Below the pieces are notes generated by a model, which was not told where the DNA came from, did no database searches, and saw only the letters and a program-made list of their open reading frames with translations. From Uloborus plumipes (lineage: Eukaryota; Arthropoda; Arachnida; Araneae; Uloboridae), in contig JAXGGA010001084.1 in the NCBI GenBank assembly GCA_038373865.1, positions 62,001 to 126,000 on the forward strand: a DNA stretch of 64,000 bases, given 5' to 3'. The position numbers and the translations under genes were made by a program. Shown here piece by piece: positions 1 through 10,972 of the stretch; the stretch's first letter is position 1; each line of letters starts with the position of its first letter.

Positions 1-93
1 AGCTAATAAGAATTAGAAATGATAAAAAATATCGTTTTTAGTGAGGAGTCTGAAAAGAGGTGATCTATAAATAGATCACTGAGCGGTAACGGG
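1..93. mobile_element. TTAA-target foldback MITE, right part, cut by the window edge
   Basis: This is the right half of a foldback MITE that has four more copies here (9400, 16073, 21081, 26995). It ends in CGGTAACGGG followed by the tetranucleotide TTAA at 94-97. The inner sequence GAGGAGTCTGAAAAGAGG and the GATCTATAAATAGATC hairpin are shared with the other copies. A TTAA target with C/G-rich ends fits a piggyBac-type non-autonomous element. No coding capacity. Confidence 0.85.
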
Positions 94-97
94 TTAA

Positions 98-1620
98 CAT
101 TAAGAACTAGTTACGAGCTTCTCATTGACTAAGGATGAATTCACTTAGTGGTAGGTGTACCCGGTTGATTTATTCAGAAAATATGTCTTATTTTAGACAT
201 TTCAAGACATACCACGAAAACTAGAATTTCCTCATTTTTAGTCAGACATTTTGTGTTCAAAACTGATTGCATCGATATTTTCTCCTTCAGTCAAAAGCTC
301 GTCGATAGTTTTTGCGCAAATGTTAAGTTTTTATTCCTTCTAAATAAAAAGTATGGCTCTTTTAGCCATGCCGAAATATATGGAAATTTTTTCCTTTAAA
401 TAAATAACAGAAAATCTTCAGACTAAACATTTCATAAACTTGGTAAGAGGGCGTAAAAAATCCTTTTTATTGGCTACATTTAGTGAACAATCTAAGGTTT
501 TGAAAGAGCTCTTAAATATCCGCCACGAAATAAAATTTTTCATTCAAATGCTTTTTCAATTTACTTTCACATTTCATTAGGTCACATGTTGCTCACATTT
601 GCAAAATGATTCAAGAAAGTGATTTCCTTACCACGACCATAAAAAGGATATTTATTTTCGAAGTCGAATGCTTCCCAAATTCTCGACATTATGCAGCGCA
701 TATTATAAATAATGCTTTGATTTTGGAGGCATTAAAATTGTTTTTCTCTTATAAAAAAACAGGAGTTTGCCCATTAACACAGACCTCTTTAGACTTTAAG
801 AGTTGACGGACCTAAATATACTATTATATTTATGAAAATAATGGTTCATTTAGGAATCTACATGAAACGGTAGAATTTATGACTTTTTTGTTTTTAATTA
901 AATAAAGTGACTCGTGGGGCTGCTAATATACAATTGGATGGTCATTTATTTCTTGGAGAGAAATAGTAAATGCTGATTTCTCTGCATTATTATTTTCATT
1001 TCATTTTCTCTTTTACCTAACGAAACATTACTCTTCCCTAGTTTTCTAGGCAGACATTAAGATCATTTTGGGGCAGACATCAAGTCCAAAAAAATTTATA
1101 TTCATTTGCACAGTTCATTTTTTATATTAAGGCTGCTTCTCATTTTTTCTGTGAATTTTGCATCATTAAAAAATGGTTTGTTTTCCAGTATTGTTTTCCC
1201 AAGCTCAAAGTTTGATTAATAAGCTGTTCTCTTAATCTTCATTACCTTAATCGTGCATACTAAAGGGTATGAAATGTCAATGCAAATAACTGTAAGTTTA
1301 AATTCAAACGAATCGCCCCATAAGGAACAATTTTCCGGTTGGCGAGAAATTAATATATGGTTCGTAAATATAAGTATTTTGCAAATCATCATTTATGGTT
1401 TAATTCCATAAGGGATTCGTCTCTTGTAGCTTACAATCATTTCATGACCTCTCGGCTTTACTTTTATAGACTATTCTGCTCATAATAAATGTTCTTTATG
1501 GTAAGACATTATGTTAAAAAAAAAAAAAAAACAGACCTAAGCCACATGTCAAAATAATGAAAAGTGCTGTTAAGCGAGACTAGGTCAAAACACTATTCTG
1601 CATTGAAGATTTCCAAAGCG
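98..1620. other. AT-rich interval without recognised feature
   Basis: I see no gene or repeat boundary here. There is a run of about 16 A at 1516-1531. The small ORF at 606-806 has no recognisable motif and is of a length expected by chance in AT-rich DNA. Confidence 0.5.
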
Positions 1621-1624
1621 ACTT

Positions 1625-1893
1625 CAGTTGCATTATTCTATTTTTAGATATTAATTAGAAAATTTATGCACTATTAATAGGTTTTTGTTGTTAGACTATA
1701 CGATTGGGACAGCCAGGGGACTGTGTTTTTTAGGACTTAGATAATTTCTTGAAAAAAATAAATTGTTATTGCTCCAAATGTAATTTGGCTACAAAGTATT
1801 AATGCTTTGCTTGAATTAAGAGAGATTTACACTTTATTATTTTTAAAATACTCGGTCCGGACGTCCAATTACGAGTTTACAGAGAAACGCCCA
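1625..1893 (-). mobile_element. Truncated copy of the 'TGGGCGATTC' TIR family
   Basis: In reverse orientation this matches the left part of the elements at 44501 and 45043. Shared landmarks, read on this strand, are the terminal inverted repeat ACAGAGAAACGCCCA at its right end, the segment around TCGGTCCGG, GGCTACAAAGTATTAATGC, and the block containing CAGGGGACTGTGTTTTT. Homology fades at about 1625, so only one end of the element remains. No coding capacity is visible. Confidence 0.75.
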
Positions 1894-2514
1894 TTTATAG
1901 TAAACCCTTCTGACTTATGCGTGCTAATGGGACCATTTCTGCATACTCAATTGACATTTTAGCTCAAAGAACCCCATTGGTCCCATTCTCGTCTTCTCAG
2001 GGTGCAAAAGATGCGTCAAAGACAGCATGTTTTTACGTTTCAGACTTGTTGCTTGATCATACGAGGCTGATACACCAAAAACGTATGAGATTGGTTGGGG
2101 ATATAAAGGTCCGAGGGTAGGGGCAGTTATAAGTAAGAGGTGCTTTTAAAGCTTACCCTTAAAAAGTTTAAACACTTGAAATTTAACATACTTACTTTTA
2201 ATAACTTTCACTAAAAATTTTGAGAGACGGCATCGCATTTCGGAAGTATGCGTGTGCGGTGGAGGGGTCAAGGAAGGTTTGGGGGGGGGGGAGAATAAGG
2301 CAGGAGGCATTTGAAAAGCGAACCCGTAAGAGAAATTGGACAGTTGAAATTTCAAAATACAAATTATACTTGTTTGAATAACCTTCTCAAAAACCGGGAG
2401 AAATGGCTTCCTCCATCACATTCAAAGCTCTATTTCATTTTTTGAAAAATAATAACGCGCTAGGTATGAAAAACACATTTAATAAGTCAATTCTTCCCTT
2501 ATGCACAAATATTT
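1894..2514. other. Non-coding interval with G-tract
   Basis: No recognised gene. A G-run at 2281-2291 sits in a purine-rich patch (2250-2310). ORFs at 1917-2120 (+) and 2146-2355 (-) show no known motif. Confidence 0.4.
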
Positions 2515-3195
2515 CTTTTGACACAAACCGTTCTTTTTACTATGCCATGCAATTTGCGCATACAGATAGATATCGTATATTTTCCTCAGCAATTGCTGAA
2601 TTAACTTTTTATAAGTCGGAAGTTAAAAAAAAAATCTTTTGCGTAATCCATATATCATAATTAAGAAGAGCCAGTTTTAAATGAACGAATAATAAAAATT
2701 TTTCGCTAAAAAGCCATGATATAACTCTGAATACCAAAGAAAACTTAAGTATATAATCACGTTTTGAATCTCCATTTAAATTTTTATGCAATGGATATTT
2801 TATTATTGTAAAGTAAAATTTGTTATTTGCAGGCGCAACATTCTTTTTACATGAAACAATTACCAAAAAGTAACACATGAGTTAAAAAACAATAGACAAA
2901 TATACACATGCCTAAAAGTACCCTTTTCAGACACAAACACTTCCTTTAGCCGTGTCATATAATTTGATGTATAGAGACTTTTGTTTGTGTCTCTCGCATC
3001 CATTACTCTCTAATCTATTTGTGAGTAAGTTTGAAACTAAAAAATGGTTCCTACGAAGCTCATCTTTTTCAGAGGAGCAAGTGTTTTTAATGATCCAATA
3101 ATAGAAATATTTCACAAGAGACATGTAATTGTCTGAATTCTCAAGAACACTTTAAAGTATAGAATCACGTACTTGGAGTCTCCATTTAAAGTTTT
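2515..3195. repeat. Diverged tandem duplication, period about 410 bp
   Basis: Two direct copies can be aligned by eye. GACACAAAC begins at 2520 and again at 2930, followed in both by a TGCCATGCAATTTG / TGTCATATAATTTG stretch. Near the other end, AATCACGT followed by TCTCCATTTAAA occurs at 2755 and 3163. Offsets of 408-410 agree across the span. Divergence is considerable, so the duplication is old. Confidence 0.6.
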
Positions 3196-3907
3196 AGGGA
3201 CAAAAGTAATGACTCTTTCCTTTCCTTCTTAGATAGATTGCTAACTTATGTTTCGAGTAAGGCATTTATTGATTGAATGTATCCCCTCGCTTCAAGAATG
3301 TCCCGAAACAATTAATAGCTGAAAATCAATCCAATGCATTGCAATGTCAAAAAAAGTTAGCTTGTCAGTAAATAAAGCCATTAATGTCTGTGGCGAAACC
3401 TCGTTTTTTTACTCTTTCAAAATTGAGACAGCTAATTTGGGCTCCTGAGAAAAAGCAATTTTGAGGAGTGCCCTCCAACTGAACATGAAATTTTTCATGG
3501 TTGTACGTGAGGGCAAATTGATTCGAAAATCGAGTCATTGCTTTTCAAAATGAGGGCATTTTTTCTCCTTATGAGCATTTAATGTAAATCGAGCCTTCAT
3601 TACGTTTACAACAAGTAGTCGGAAACTTTGACTTGTGTGATGTACATTCTAATATTAGAGAATCAATGGATAGGGGTGTTTTCACGTGTTGAAGGTATTT
3701 ATAAGAATATTCTATCATCTTTATTAGGAAGTGCTTTCATATTGTTTGCTAACATATATCACAATTTTTTTAATCATTTCAGGTAACTTGATACGTATGA
3801 AAATCATTATTTTTTTCTTCGTGGCTACTTGATGAAAGTGGAATCATCATTATATTGACAGGCAGGAAGTTTCGACTTGTGATGGACGTCCCATTATTAA
3901 AGGGTTA
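3196..3907. other. Interval without recognised feature
   Basis: No gene, RNA or repeat boundary that I can support. It is plain AT-rich sequence up to the TSD of the hAT-like MITE. Confidence 0.4.
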
Positions 3908-3915
3908 TTGAACAG

Positions 3916-4109
3916 CAGGGCCTGATTACTAAATAGACCAACTAGGCTGCGGCCTAGGGCCCCCACAATTTAGTGGCCCCCAATGGCTAAAATTGTTGTA
4001 GTCAATGCCTAAATTTGTTTTATCCCATGCTTAAAATTGAAAAGATTCATTATGGGGGGCCCAAAAAAGTATTTGGCCGAGGGCCCCGTGATATCTTAAT
4101 CAGGCCCTG
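3916..4109. mobile_element. hAT-like MITE with 8-bp target duplication
   Basis: The ends are CAGGGCCTGATTA and TAATCAGGCCCTG, a perfect 13-bp inverted repeat of hAT form (CAGNG start). Flanks are TTGAACAG (3908-3915) and TTGAACAC (4110-4117), an 8-bp target duplication with one change. The interior holds blocks of G and C (GGCCTAGGGCCCCC; GAGGGCCCCG) that can also pair. At 194 bp it is non-autonomous. Confidence 0.88.
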
Positions 4110-4194
4110 TTGAACACGAGTGTTTTCATCGTTTAAAGAGTTGAATAGACCACATGATCTTTACTTGTAAGGGATTTCTTTTTGTCTGTTTGAA

Positions 4195-4330
4195 AAAAAA
4201 ATAGGTACCGGGCTCGTGGGTTCGATACCGGCCTCCGTATACAGTAATGATGACTGGTGCATGTTAAAGATATTGTAGCCACATACCTCTCCACTTTCCA
4301 AAAATAAATCAGTACCTGGGGGTCATGGGT
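4195..4330 (+). repeat. tRNA-derived SINE fragment
   Basis: CGTGGGTTCGATACCGG at about 4213-4229 is a good Pol III B box of tRNA type, but no A box precedes it within tRNA distance, so the 5' end appears lost. The following 100 bp (to TCAGTACCTGGGGG) would be the SINE body. No target duplication was found, so the ends are uncertain. Confidence 0.45.
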
Positions 4331-4593
4331 TGTGTGACTCCTGGTGTCATTCAGAATTATCTAGTTCTGCTAAATATTGTTTTTATCTCTCGTGTTGTCC
4401 GATATGAACTCGGACTTCCACCATTGTGGTTATTTGCCAAAACACCGGGTGCTGATTTGGCAAATATGGCAAATATTTGGGTGTTAATTTTTGGTTGTAA
4501 ATTACCGAAGTTCATTGATCCGAATGGCACATATAACATTTAATGTTTTAATGCGAAAAAAAATTTTTTTTTGTATTTGAGAAGCACCGTAAT

Positions 4594-4699
4594 CCCAAGT
4601 AGCACACTTCGTTTTTAAAGGTTGTAAAATGGTTATTAACGTTGTTACAACCGATTAAAAACGCTTATAAAGCGTTTAAACGTTTTTTGTGCTACCTGG
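4594..4699. mobile_element. 106-bp MITE, CCCAAGTAGCAC family
   Basis: The ends are CCCAAGTAGCACA and TGTGCTACCTGG. The flanks TAAT (4590-4593) and TAAT (4700-4703) are a possible 4-bp target duplication. The interior, with GGTTGTAAAATGGTTATTAACG, recurs in inverted orientation at 38118-38225 and 61107-61214, which establishes a family of three copies in this window. I cannot assign the transposase superfamily. Confidence 0.8.
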
Positions 4700-4703
4700 T
4701 AAT

Positions 4704-6179
4704 GTTTATGATATGTTTTATATCAATGGGTTAAAAAGGCATATCCTTCAGTTTTTACTGGTTCTTTTACACTTTTTTCAGTCAACGGCAGCGTTTACGA
4801 TCAGATTGTATTTAATATTACTTTATTATTTTTTCCAACATTTTCCTTCAGGGCGAACTAAATATTTACTTGTTTTAGGAAAAATCAATGGAAAAGAGCC
4901 GTACTATTGCCTAGAATTTTAGTCTGAATATGTTTGCAAAACTATAATGAAAATAACCCCCAGATCAACTAATTACCCTATCCTATTACCTTCAAAGGAA
5001 AAAAAAGTTAACATTGTTAAGGTCATGCCTCAAGTTATCAGAGCCCTTCTAGAGTCGGCTTGAACATTTCAAGCATTACGTCAAAATATAAATTTAAAAA
5101 AATACTCTGTTTTGATTGAACTGAAACAAAATTACTGAAAAAACAGACTGTAATGGCATATAAATAAAAATTAAAAAAAAGGGTATATGCCTCAGAGATG
5201 GATGGCAGTAGAAAAAAAAGCTTATTACATCCAAAGAGTTGAAAAAAGAGTTCACTACAAATACCTTTTCATACCTTGAACCATTTCTTCGACCACAAAT
5301 CAACGTCATATTTCTAAAACACAATATTTTATTAAAATGCCAGATTAAATGCGAAGAAAACTTATAAAAACTCTTACCCTAGTTAAATAATGACACGCAA
5401 ATTGAATACCAGCTAGCAGAAACAAGCTGCATATAATATTTTAATCGATAGTTCCAATAATGAAAAAGTTTTAAAAACCATCCATTTTTTACCAAATCAA
5501 ACTAAAATGTTCAGGACTGACTGAAATAAATGGGAATGCTTCCATGGGATTCTCAATGATCTTCTAAACGATCTCTCCTGTGTAGGTCATAAACTACATT
5601 GATTTTATTCTCTTTACCCTGGTGGCCAGTAAACAAACCTTCTCTTTAATCTTTAAAACATGTATAAACACACCGCTTATTTTTTTTAACGTTCAAAAGA
5701 GCAATATAGCGAACATGACCTTTCTCTTTTTGTGTTTTATTCCAGAGTTCTCATTTTATTGGCGAAATAATTTTCTTCTTGGACCGCTATATTCCCTCGG
5801 GATTGTTTCCCCTTTTTTTATTCTTTTGGAAAATGTCTTTCAAACGTAGGAAATCCTATTTCCTTCTTAATATTTAATTATTTTCCAAGGAATGGATGCT
5901 TGTGCTTAACGCGTTTTTCGTCAGTTCATGGCTCCTGATGTGGCGCACGATACATTAATTATAAGCAGGGATCTGTTAATCGAAGAAACTGATTGTTCGT
6001 GTAAAGCACAGCTGGAAGGGGAAGCTTTAAAACTGAGATCTTCGATGCTATTGAAGGCAGATATGTTGCTGGAGATTCTTTCATGGCACAAATATACTCT
6101 TTGATATTTTGTAGGAGGAAATTCATTTTGTATAAAGGACACGGCGCTGCATTTGCACGGAAGCCAGGGTTCTGCACTA
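4704..6179. other. Interval without recognised feature
   Basis: AT-rich sequence with several small ORFs (4689-4922 +, 5094-5324 -, 5622-5849 +, 5921-6177 -). None shows a recognisable domain, and all are of a length expected by chance. Confidence 0.4.
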
Positions 6180-6181
6180 TA

Positions 6182-6512
6182 CTGTTAAAAAAATTCCTGG
6201 AAGTTTACCGTAAAATCTGTTTTTATTGTAAAGTTTTACGGTAGAGAAAGCGAGAGTTAAAAAGGGCGGGGTGCGAAAGACAAGGATCAAACCCGGGACC
6301 CACTTTTTAGACACCGCTTTGCTATCCACAATACCAGATGAGGTGACCGGAAATAGGATGTCATCTGCAACGCACAGTAAGTCACGTAGTGATCAATTGG
6401 CACTGAAATCATAATTTTTTTATCGATATAATTTACTGTAAACATTTTCGGTACTGTAAACGCTACATTTTACAGTAACATTTACCATGAAACTTTCCTG
6501 AATTTTTAACAA
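6182..6512 (-). mobile_element. TIR element with internal tRNA-like segment
   Basis: Left TIR CTGTTAAAAAAATTCCTGG and right TIR TCCTGAATTTTTAACAA are inverted matches, flanked by TA on both sides (6180-6181, 6513-6514). Second-layer inverted blocks (TTTACCGTAAAAT and ATTTTACAGTAA) lie just inside. On the minus strand the centre resembles a tRNA: an A-box-like TGGTATTGTGGATAGC and a B-box-like GGGTTTGATCC (+ strand 6284-6294) about 40 nt apart. A second copy at 54625-55890 has a more canonical B box. The element may be a TA-target MITE that captured a tRNA-SINE, or may use the tRNA part as a promoter. Confidence 0.7.
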
Positions 6513-6837
6513 TACTTTTTTTGCTTTATGCCATTTTCTATGTTTAGTCGAGCCTCGTTATCACGACACCCGGATATCGGGAAATTCTGGATGTCACGTC
6601 ACTTTCCCGAATGTTTGACTTCTAATGCTAATCTTGAATTTCTGTGGACACCGCGAAATTTTCGGTTACTAAAACCTTTTCATTTGCAATTGAGATATTT
6701 TCAGTAAAATGATGAAAACATCTGAAAACGTTCAGAGTGAGGAATTTCTGCCAACCAATAAGAGAGTTGTGTTCACGCATGCTACCTCAAGAATGGCGCC
6801 GTTCTGAAAACTACAAGTTTTCACCTTTTTACGCGAG

Positions 6838-7035
6838 ATGGATTTTAAAACTCTAAAAGAAGTAGCAGGAGAAGAGAAAATTTCAGCTACAGTTGGTCCC
6901 TGCTCATATCAAGCTTTCATGATGAGAGATAGAGAAAACATTGAGCTCTTATCTAAGATTGACAAGGAACACGCAGCCTTCAAACTAAGAAACGAATTTG
7001 AGCGCTTCCTTCTATGTTCTAAAGGTGGAGGGTAA
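6838..7035 (+). CDS. Candidate first coding exon, unknown protein
   Basis: An ATG-started 65-codon frame with a soluble, charged composition (start MDFKTLKEVAGEEK, end FLLCSKGGG), unlike the hydrophobic noise ORFs around it. The stop lies inside GGAGGGTAAGAGG, where GGTAAGA would serve as a 5' splice site a few codons before the end, so it could be an exon rather than a complete protein. I recognise no domain. No repeat copy of it was noticed in the window. A chance ORF remains quite possible. Confidence 0.25.
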   Translation: MDFKTLKEVAGEEKISATVGPCSYQAFMMRDRENIELLSKIDKEHAAFKLRNEFERFLLCSKGGG

Positions 7036-7999
7036 GAGGTGTCAGAATATAACTATATTTTGAACAAATTGAAGAATTCGTCAGCTAGTTCCTTTCTCGC
7101 TGATAATCACGGAATCAACCTTTTTTTCGTTTAAAAACTAACTTTATAGAAAGTACAGGATAGTTTTTATTGATAATCGAAAATTGAGCAAATCATTATT
7201 GCGAAATATTTTAGAGTGATAAAGAAAATAATAATAATAAGTCAAGTAATTTTTTCTTGCGAATTCAGCCCTTTCCATCAATAATTCTAAACTAGGTTAA
7301 TTAAGCAATAACGTGAAATTATAAGTTTTATCACGGATTTGTTTCAATTATTCTGGTAAAAGCGTCACTTCGACGACTTTGCAGACGATCCGAATGAAAT
7401 TATAATAATACAAGATCCAACGTGAAAAATTCCCAGCTTTTTTTGAAGATGCTAAATAACTGCCAAAAATAAAAAATAACATTTCAGTAATAGTTGCATT
7501 ACAAAATACATTATTCCTTTTTTAAGTATCCTGATTTTTAGAGCAAGTTTCCGATTTGTTCATTTTGAAAGAGGTATGTGAACTTAACTATTTTACTTTG
7601 CCCCATATTCCACTACATCTTTTTCCTTAGAAAAAACAAAAATAACCAACCGAAATCGGATGCTTTTCATCTTTATCAGTGACATCTTGGTGCTTTTTAA
7701 TATTTTAATCAAGAACGCTGGTTAGTCAAAAGAAATCGGAAAAATTATTCTGTTTTACGTGATTCAGTTTTTCAAGCTGAAACAGAAGCTTGCGTTTTCA
7801 AATCACGTCTGAGCCATCGTTAGCTTTAAGAAAACAAAGTAAAATGGAGCATGTGCAAATGCGGTTAATCATCTTAATGAATTATTTTTCCGAGCCTTAT
7901 AAAAGACTCGTAAAACGAAGTCGTAAAATTAAACATGAAATCGCTAAGTGTTTGGTGTTTATTTTTATAATTACTCTGAAAATTATTCTTCTCATCATA
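7036..7999. other. Interval with one solo MITE-end-like block
   Basis: At 7585-7614 ACTATTTTACTTTGCCCC continues to ATTCCACTAC. This resembles the right terminal region of the element at 23663-24309 (ACTATTTCATGTTGCCCC), so it may be a solo end or truncated copy. Nothing else is recognised. Confidence 0.35.
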
Positions 8000-8860
8000 A
8001 ACAAATAAAACTAACCAAATGACTTTAAAGGTATTTAAGCAAAATGACCGCATTCGTTCATTGTAAAGGTGTTTTATGAAAAGAAAAAGTAAAGAAAGCG
8101 AAATTGAAATTTATGTCCGACGAAGTGTATCAGGTTGATGGACTATAAAAGTTATTCTGTGGGGAATAATGCAATGTTCCATTGAAAATCAAATAATAAT
8201 TGCTTGCTTCATTAAAACCCGAAAATAACATCAGAGGTGTTTAAATAAAATGACGAAACTCTAATTGTAAAGGAATTTTATTCAGCTAACGGGGGAGGGA
8301 GGGGGAGTGAACTAAATAAAATTTAAAATAAACTGAAACGAAGTGGCGTTAGTTGAATGACTTTTAAAGTTACCCAGTGTATAATAATACAACATTCAAA
8401 TGGAAATCAGATAATACTTGCTTCATTAAAATCCGAAAATTAATTTAAACGGGGTTAGATGAAATGACGGTATTAGTTGGTTGTAGAGAAATTTTATTTT
8501 ATCCAGCTAATGAAAGAAAAAAACCAGTAAATAAAATATGATTTAAATTAAAATGAAACGAAGTGATGGAAGTAGAATAACTTGTACATTTATCCAATGT
8601 TCAAATGGAAATCAGATAATGTTTGCTTTATCAAAACCCGAAAATGATTTTTAAAGATGTTTAAAGTAAATGACAGCACTCGTTGATTGTGAAGGAATTT
8701 TATTCAACTTATGAAAAAAAAAAAAAGAGTAAACCGAATGAAATCGAAATTAAAATAAAGCAAAATGAAGGAAGTTGAATGACTTTTAAAGTGACCCTGC
8801 GCAGAGTAATACCATATTCAAATGGAAATCAGATAATGTTTGCTGCATTACAGTCCAGTC
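8000..8860. repeat. Degenerate satellite, four units of about 207 bp
   Basis: The block AAATGAC followed by a TTGATTGTAAAGGAATTTTAT-like stretch starts at 8042, 8248, 8462 and 8668 (periods 206, 214, 206). Each unit also carries GAATGACTTTTAAAGT-like and GGAAATCAGATAATGTTTGC-like blocks. Units differ by many substitutions and by small A-rich or G-rich indels (for example the G-rich patch at 8290-8307). This is an old, non-homogenised tandem array with no sign of coding. Confidence 0.85.
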
Positions 8861-8941
8861 TGAGCTTAAAAAAACTGAGTTATTTGAGAAAGCATAATAG
8901 CCACACAAAACAAAAGATCTACCTAAATAAGAAAAACTAAC

Positions 8942-9347
8942 TTATAAACGCATTTCTTCGAGCCTAAAAAACAAAAGGAGAAGATAAATAATGTGCCTTT
9001 TATTCCGAGTGAGCAAGTCCGGAGACCAGGAACGACAGCACCTGCCTCGGTTCTCAGGACATTTGCAAGCTTCTTCTGTTCCCAGATTAGCCATGTTAGG
9101 AGGATGGGGAGCGGAACGGGAAAACAGCTCCAAGGCACATTTACAGCTTTCCTATTATCAGAGGCACTACCAGAAGAATATTTCAAAGTTGCCTTCATTC
9201 ATTTATTTCGCGAGTCATTGTGTAAGGTTTACGTCTCAAGCAAGGATTTTAGAAAGATCTTCTCTTCCTCTCGATTATCTTTTACCTCCATCCCGAAGAG
9301 GAAGTGTTAAGGGCGTCATTTACAACTTCTTGAATCTGTCTGAATGA
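8942..9347. other. GC-richer block with overlapping ORFs on both strands
   Basis: Between the satellite and a foldback MITE lies a block visibly richer in G+C than its flanks. It is open in two plus frames (8991-9347, 118 codons, ATG start; 8993-9310) and two minus frames (8923-9198; 8942-9133). The 63-codon minus frame has a Cys-rich patch (ACKCPENRGRCC) followed by a hydrophobic stretch (IIYLLLLFF). I recognise no family. By my rough estimate for AT-rich DNA, about one ORF of 118 codons is expected by chance in 64 kb. It could be exon DNA on either strand, or the remnant of an unknown repeat. Confidence 0.25.
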
Positions 9348-9399
9348 ATATTTGGATTTGTTATAGCCGAGTTTGTCGGGATGTTTTACATTTTTTTAA

Positions 9400-9621
9400 C
9401 CCGTTACCGTCCAGTGATCTGTTTATAGATCACCTCTTTTCAGACTCCTCACTTAAAACCATACCTTTTTATCATTCATTATTTTTATTAGCTGGTTTCC
9501 TAATGGAAATTGGTTCAATAGGAAACCAGCCAATAAGAATAAGAAATAATAAAAGGGCATAGTTCTCAGTGAGGAGTCTCAAAAGAGGTGATCTATAAAT
9601 AGATCACTGGGTGGTAACGAG
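9400..9621. mobile_element. TTAA-target foldback MITE, full copy
   Basis: It begins CCCGTTACCG directly after TTAA (9396-9399) and ends GGTAACGAG, followed by TAAT in place of TTAA. The two halves are near-complete inverted copies: the GATCTGTTTATAGATC hairpin plus CTCTTTTCAGACTCCTCACT on the left, and AGTGAGGAGTCTCAAAAGAG on the right. They meet in a second inverted pair around GCTGGTTTCC and GGAAACCAGC. Confidence 0.9.
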
Positions 9622-10264
9622 TAATTGTCAGTGCGCTCCGATATTTATAGGTTCCCCACATGTGGGCTTCTGAACATTGAAAACTGTCTTATACACTGAT
9701 TTTTTTCTGGAACGAGTAGTTACTCCGTAGAAATGAAATGAAATAAGATAATCAAACAGTTACGTGACTAGCGACTGTTTTGAGCATCTAAAAAAGCACA
9801 GAAAGGCTGGAATAAACTTTATTAAACTAAAAGCAAGAACTGTTTTCTTCATTAGGAAGCAAAAAATTAAGAAAGGTTAGAAGAGCAAAACTGCTATGTA
9901 TATAAAATGTCGTGAATATACCTGCGAATTAAGTGTTTTATACATAAAAAGCCGGAGATTTATCTATAAAAGAGATTGGGAAAAGTCGATTTTACTTGGA
10001 AAAAAAATCATGTCTGAATGAAAAATGTAAAAGAGGAGTTCTTTACTTCGCATTAAAAGCTGGCCACTGTTCAAAACGCATTTGCATAGCCGTCTCCTTT
10101 TCTTTTATTTCTAGGGGAGTAGACAGCTCGTAAAATTTCCATGGAACTTAAAGGATACGACGAGAAAGGGTGTCCCGAAGTGACAGCAGCATTACAAATG
10201 GATGTGCTTGCAATAATGTGACAAGCGCATAGCAATGGGTGACAAATAAAGCTACTTTTTATGA
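9622..10264. other. Interval without recognised feature
   Basis: No gene, RNA or repeat boundary that I can support. Confidence 0.4.
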
Positions 10265-10560
10265 CAGCAATTTTTGTAATTCAGAAAAAAATCCATATTT
10301 GTACAAAACCCATAGCAGAACCGAGCCTGTTCGAACTCAATACTTTCCAACCACTCCACTGCATCTTAGTTTCTGGGTGCTTATCCATTGATGTAATGAA
10401 ATTTAAAAAGAAAAACAAAACGGGTTTTTTGATACAAAAAGCGATTTTTAGACAGAGGATCTATTTTCCGTCACCATTAGCTTTAAAATGATTGGTAAAT
10501 CATGGAGTTTGATAAAGAAATGAAAAAGTTTTGGCGTGGTAAAGAAAACGGGATTGAGAA
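10265..10560 (-). repeat. tRNA-containing dispersed repeat, copy 1
   Basis: This aligns with 25720-26010 over most of its length. Shared landmarks are CCACTGCAT, GGGTGCTTATC / GGATGCTTATC, AGCGATTTTTAGACAG / AGCAATTTTTAGACAG, and GGTAAATCATGG. Read on the minus strand the body comes first and a tRNA-like part follows; here that part is eroded. It lies directly next to the pogo-like element at 10567. Confidence 0.65.
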
Positions 10561-10566
10561 ATAATA

Positions 10567-10970
10567 CAGTATACTCTTGATTATCCGATAGCGGATTAGC
10601 CGCGGGATGGATCATCCGCAAGGGAATCAGGAAAAAAATAATTTTAGTGAAATTAAATGCGTGGGTTTTACTTAACATTTCTTAAGGAAGAGTGCGGTGT
10701 ACTTGGTCGAATAAATTGCTTTACCTGGGCGTTATCACAAGTACTATTCTTTTATAGAATTCATGTGCTTCGGAACTTAAAATACAACTAATTTTTAACA
10801 TTGTACCTATCTTCACAACTAAAATCACCTTTTATATACAATACAATAATTTTCAAGTAAAAGACAAATTTTATTTGTTTTCACCCTTATTTTAACATTT
10901 TTTTCCGTTATCCGCGTTTTTTATTATCCGTGCCACCCAATTCCGCGGATAATCGGGCGGGAGTGTACTA
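10567..10970. mobile_element. pogo/Tigger-like MITE
   Basis: The left end CAGTATACTCTTGATTATCC and the right end GGATAATCGGGCGGGAGTG then TACTA are imperfect inverted repeats. Flanking dinucleotides are TA on both sides (10565-10566, 10971-10972). A TA target and CAG-type ends with 'ttatccg' blocks are typical of pogo/Tigger elements. At about 404 bp it lacks a transposase. Confidence 0.75.
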
Positions 10971-10972
10971 TA

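Noticed and set aside
1917..2120. Small plus ORF with ordinary composition
   Set aside because: 67 codons, no motif, length within chance; adjacent to a transposon end.
6545..6670. pogo/Tigger-like left end (AGTCGAGCCTCGTTATC)
   Set aside because: Resembles such ends but no right partner or TA pair could be placed; left out as a feature.
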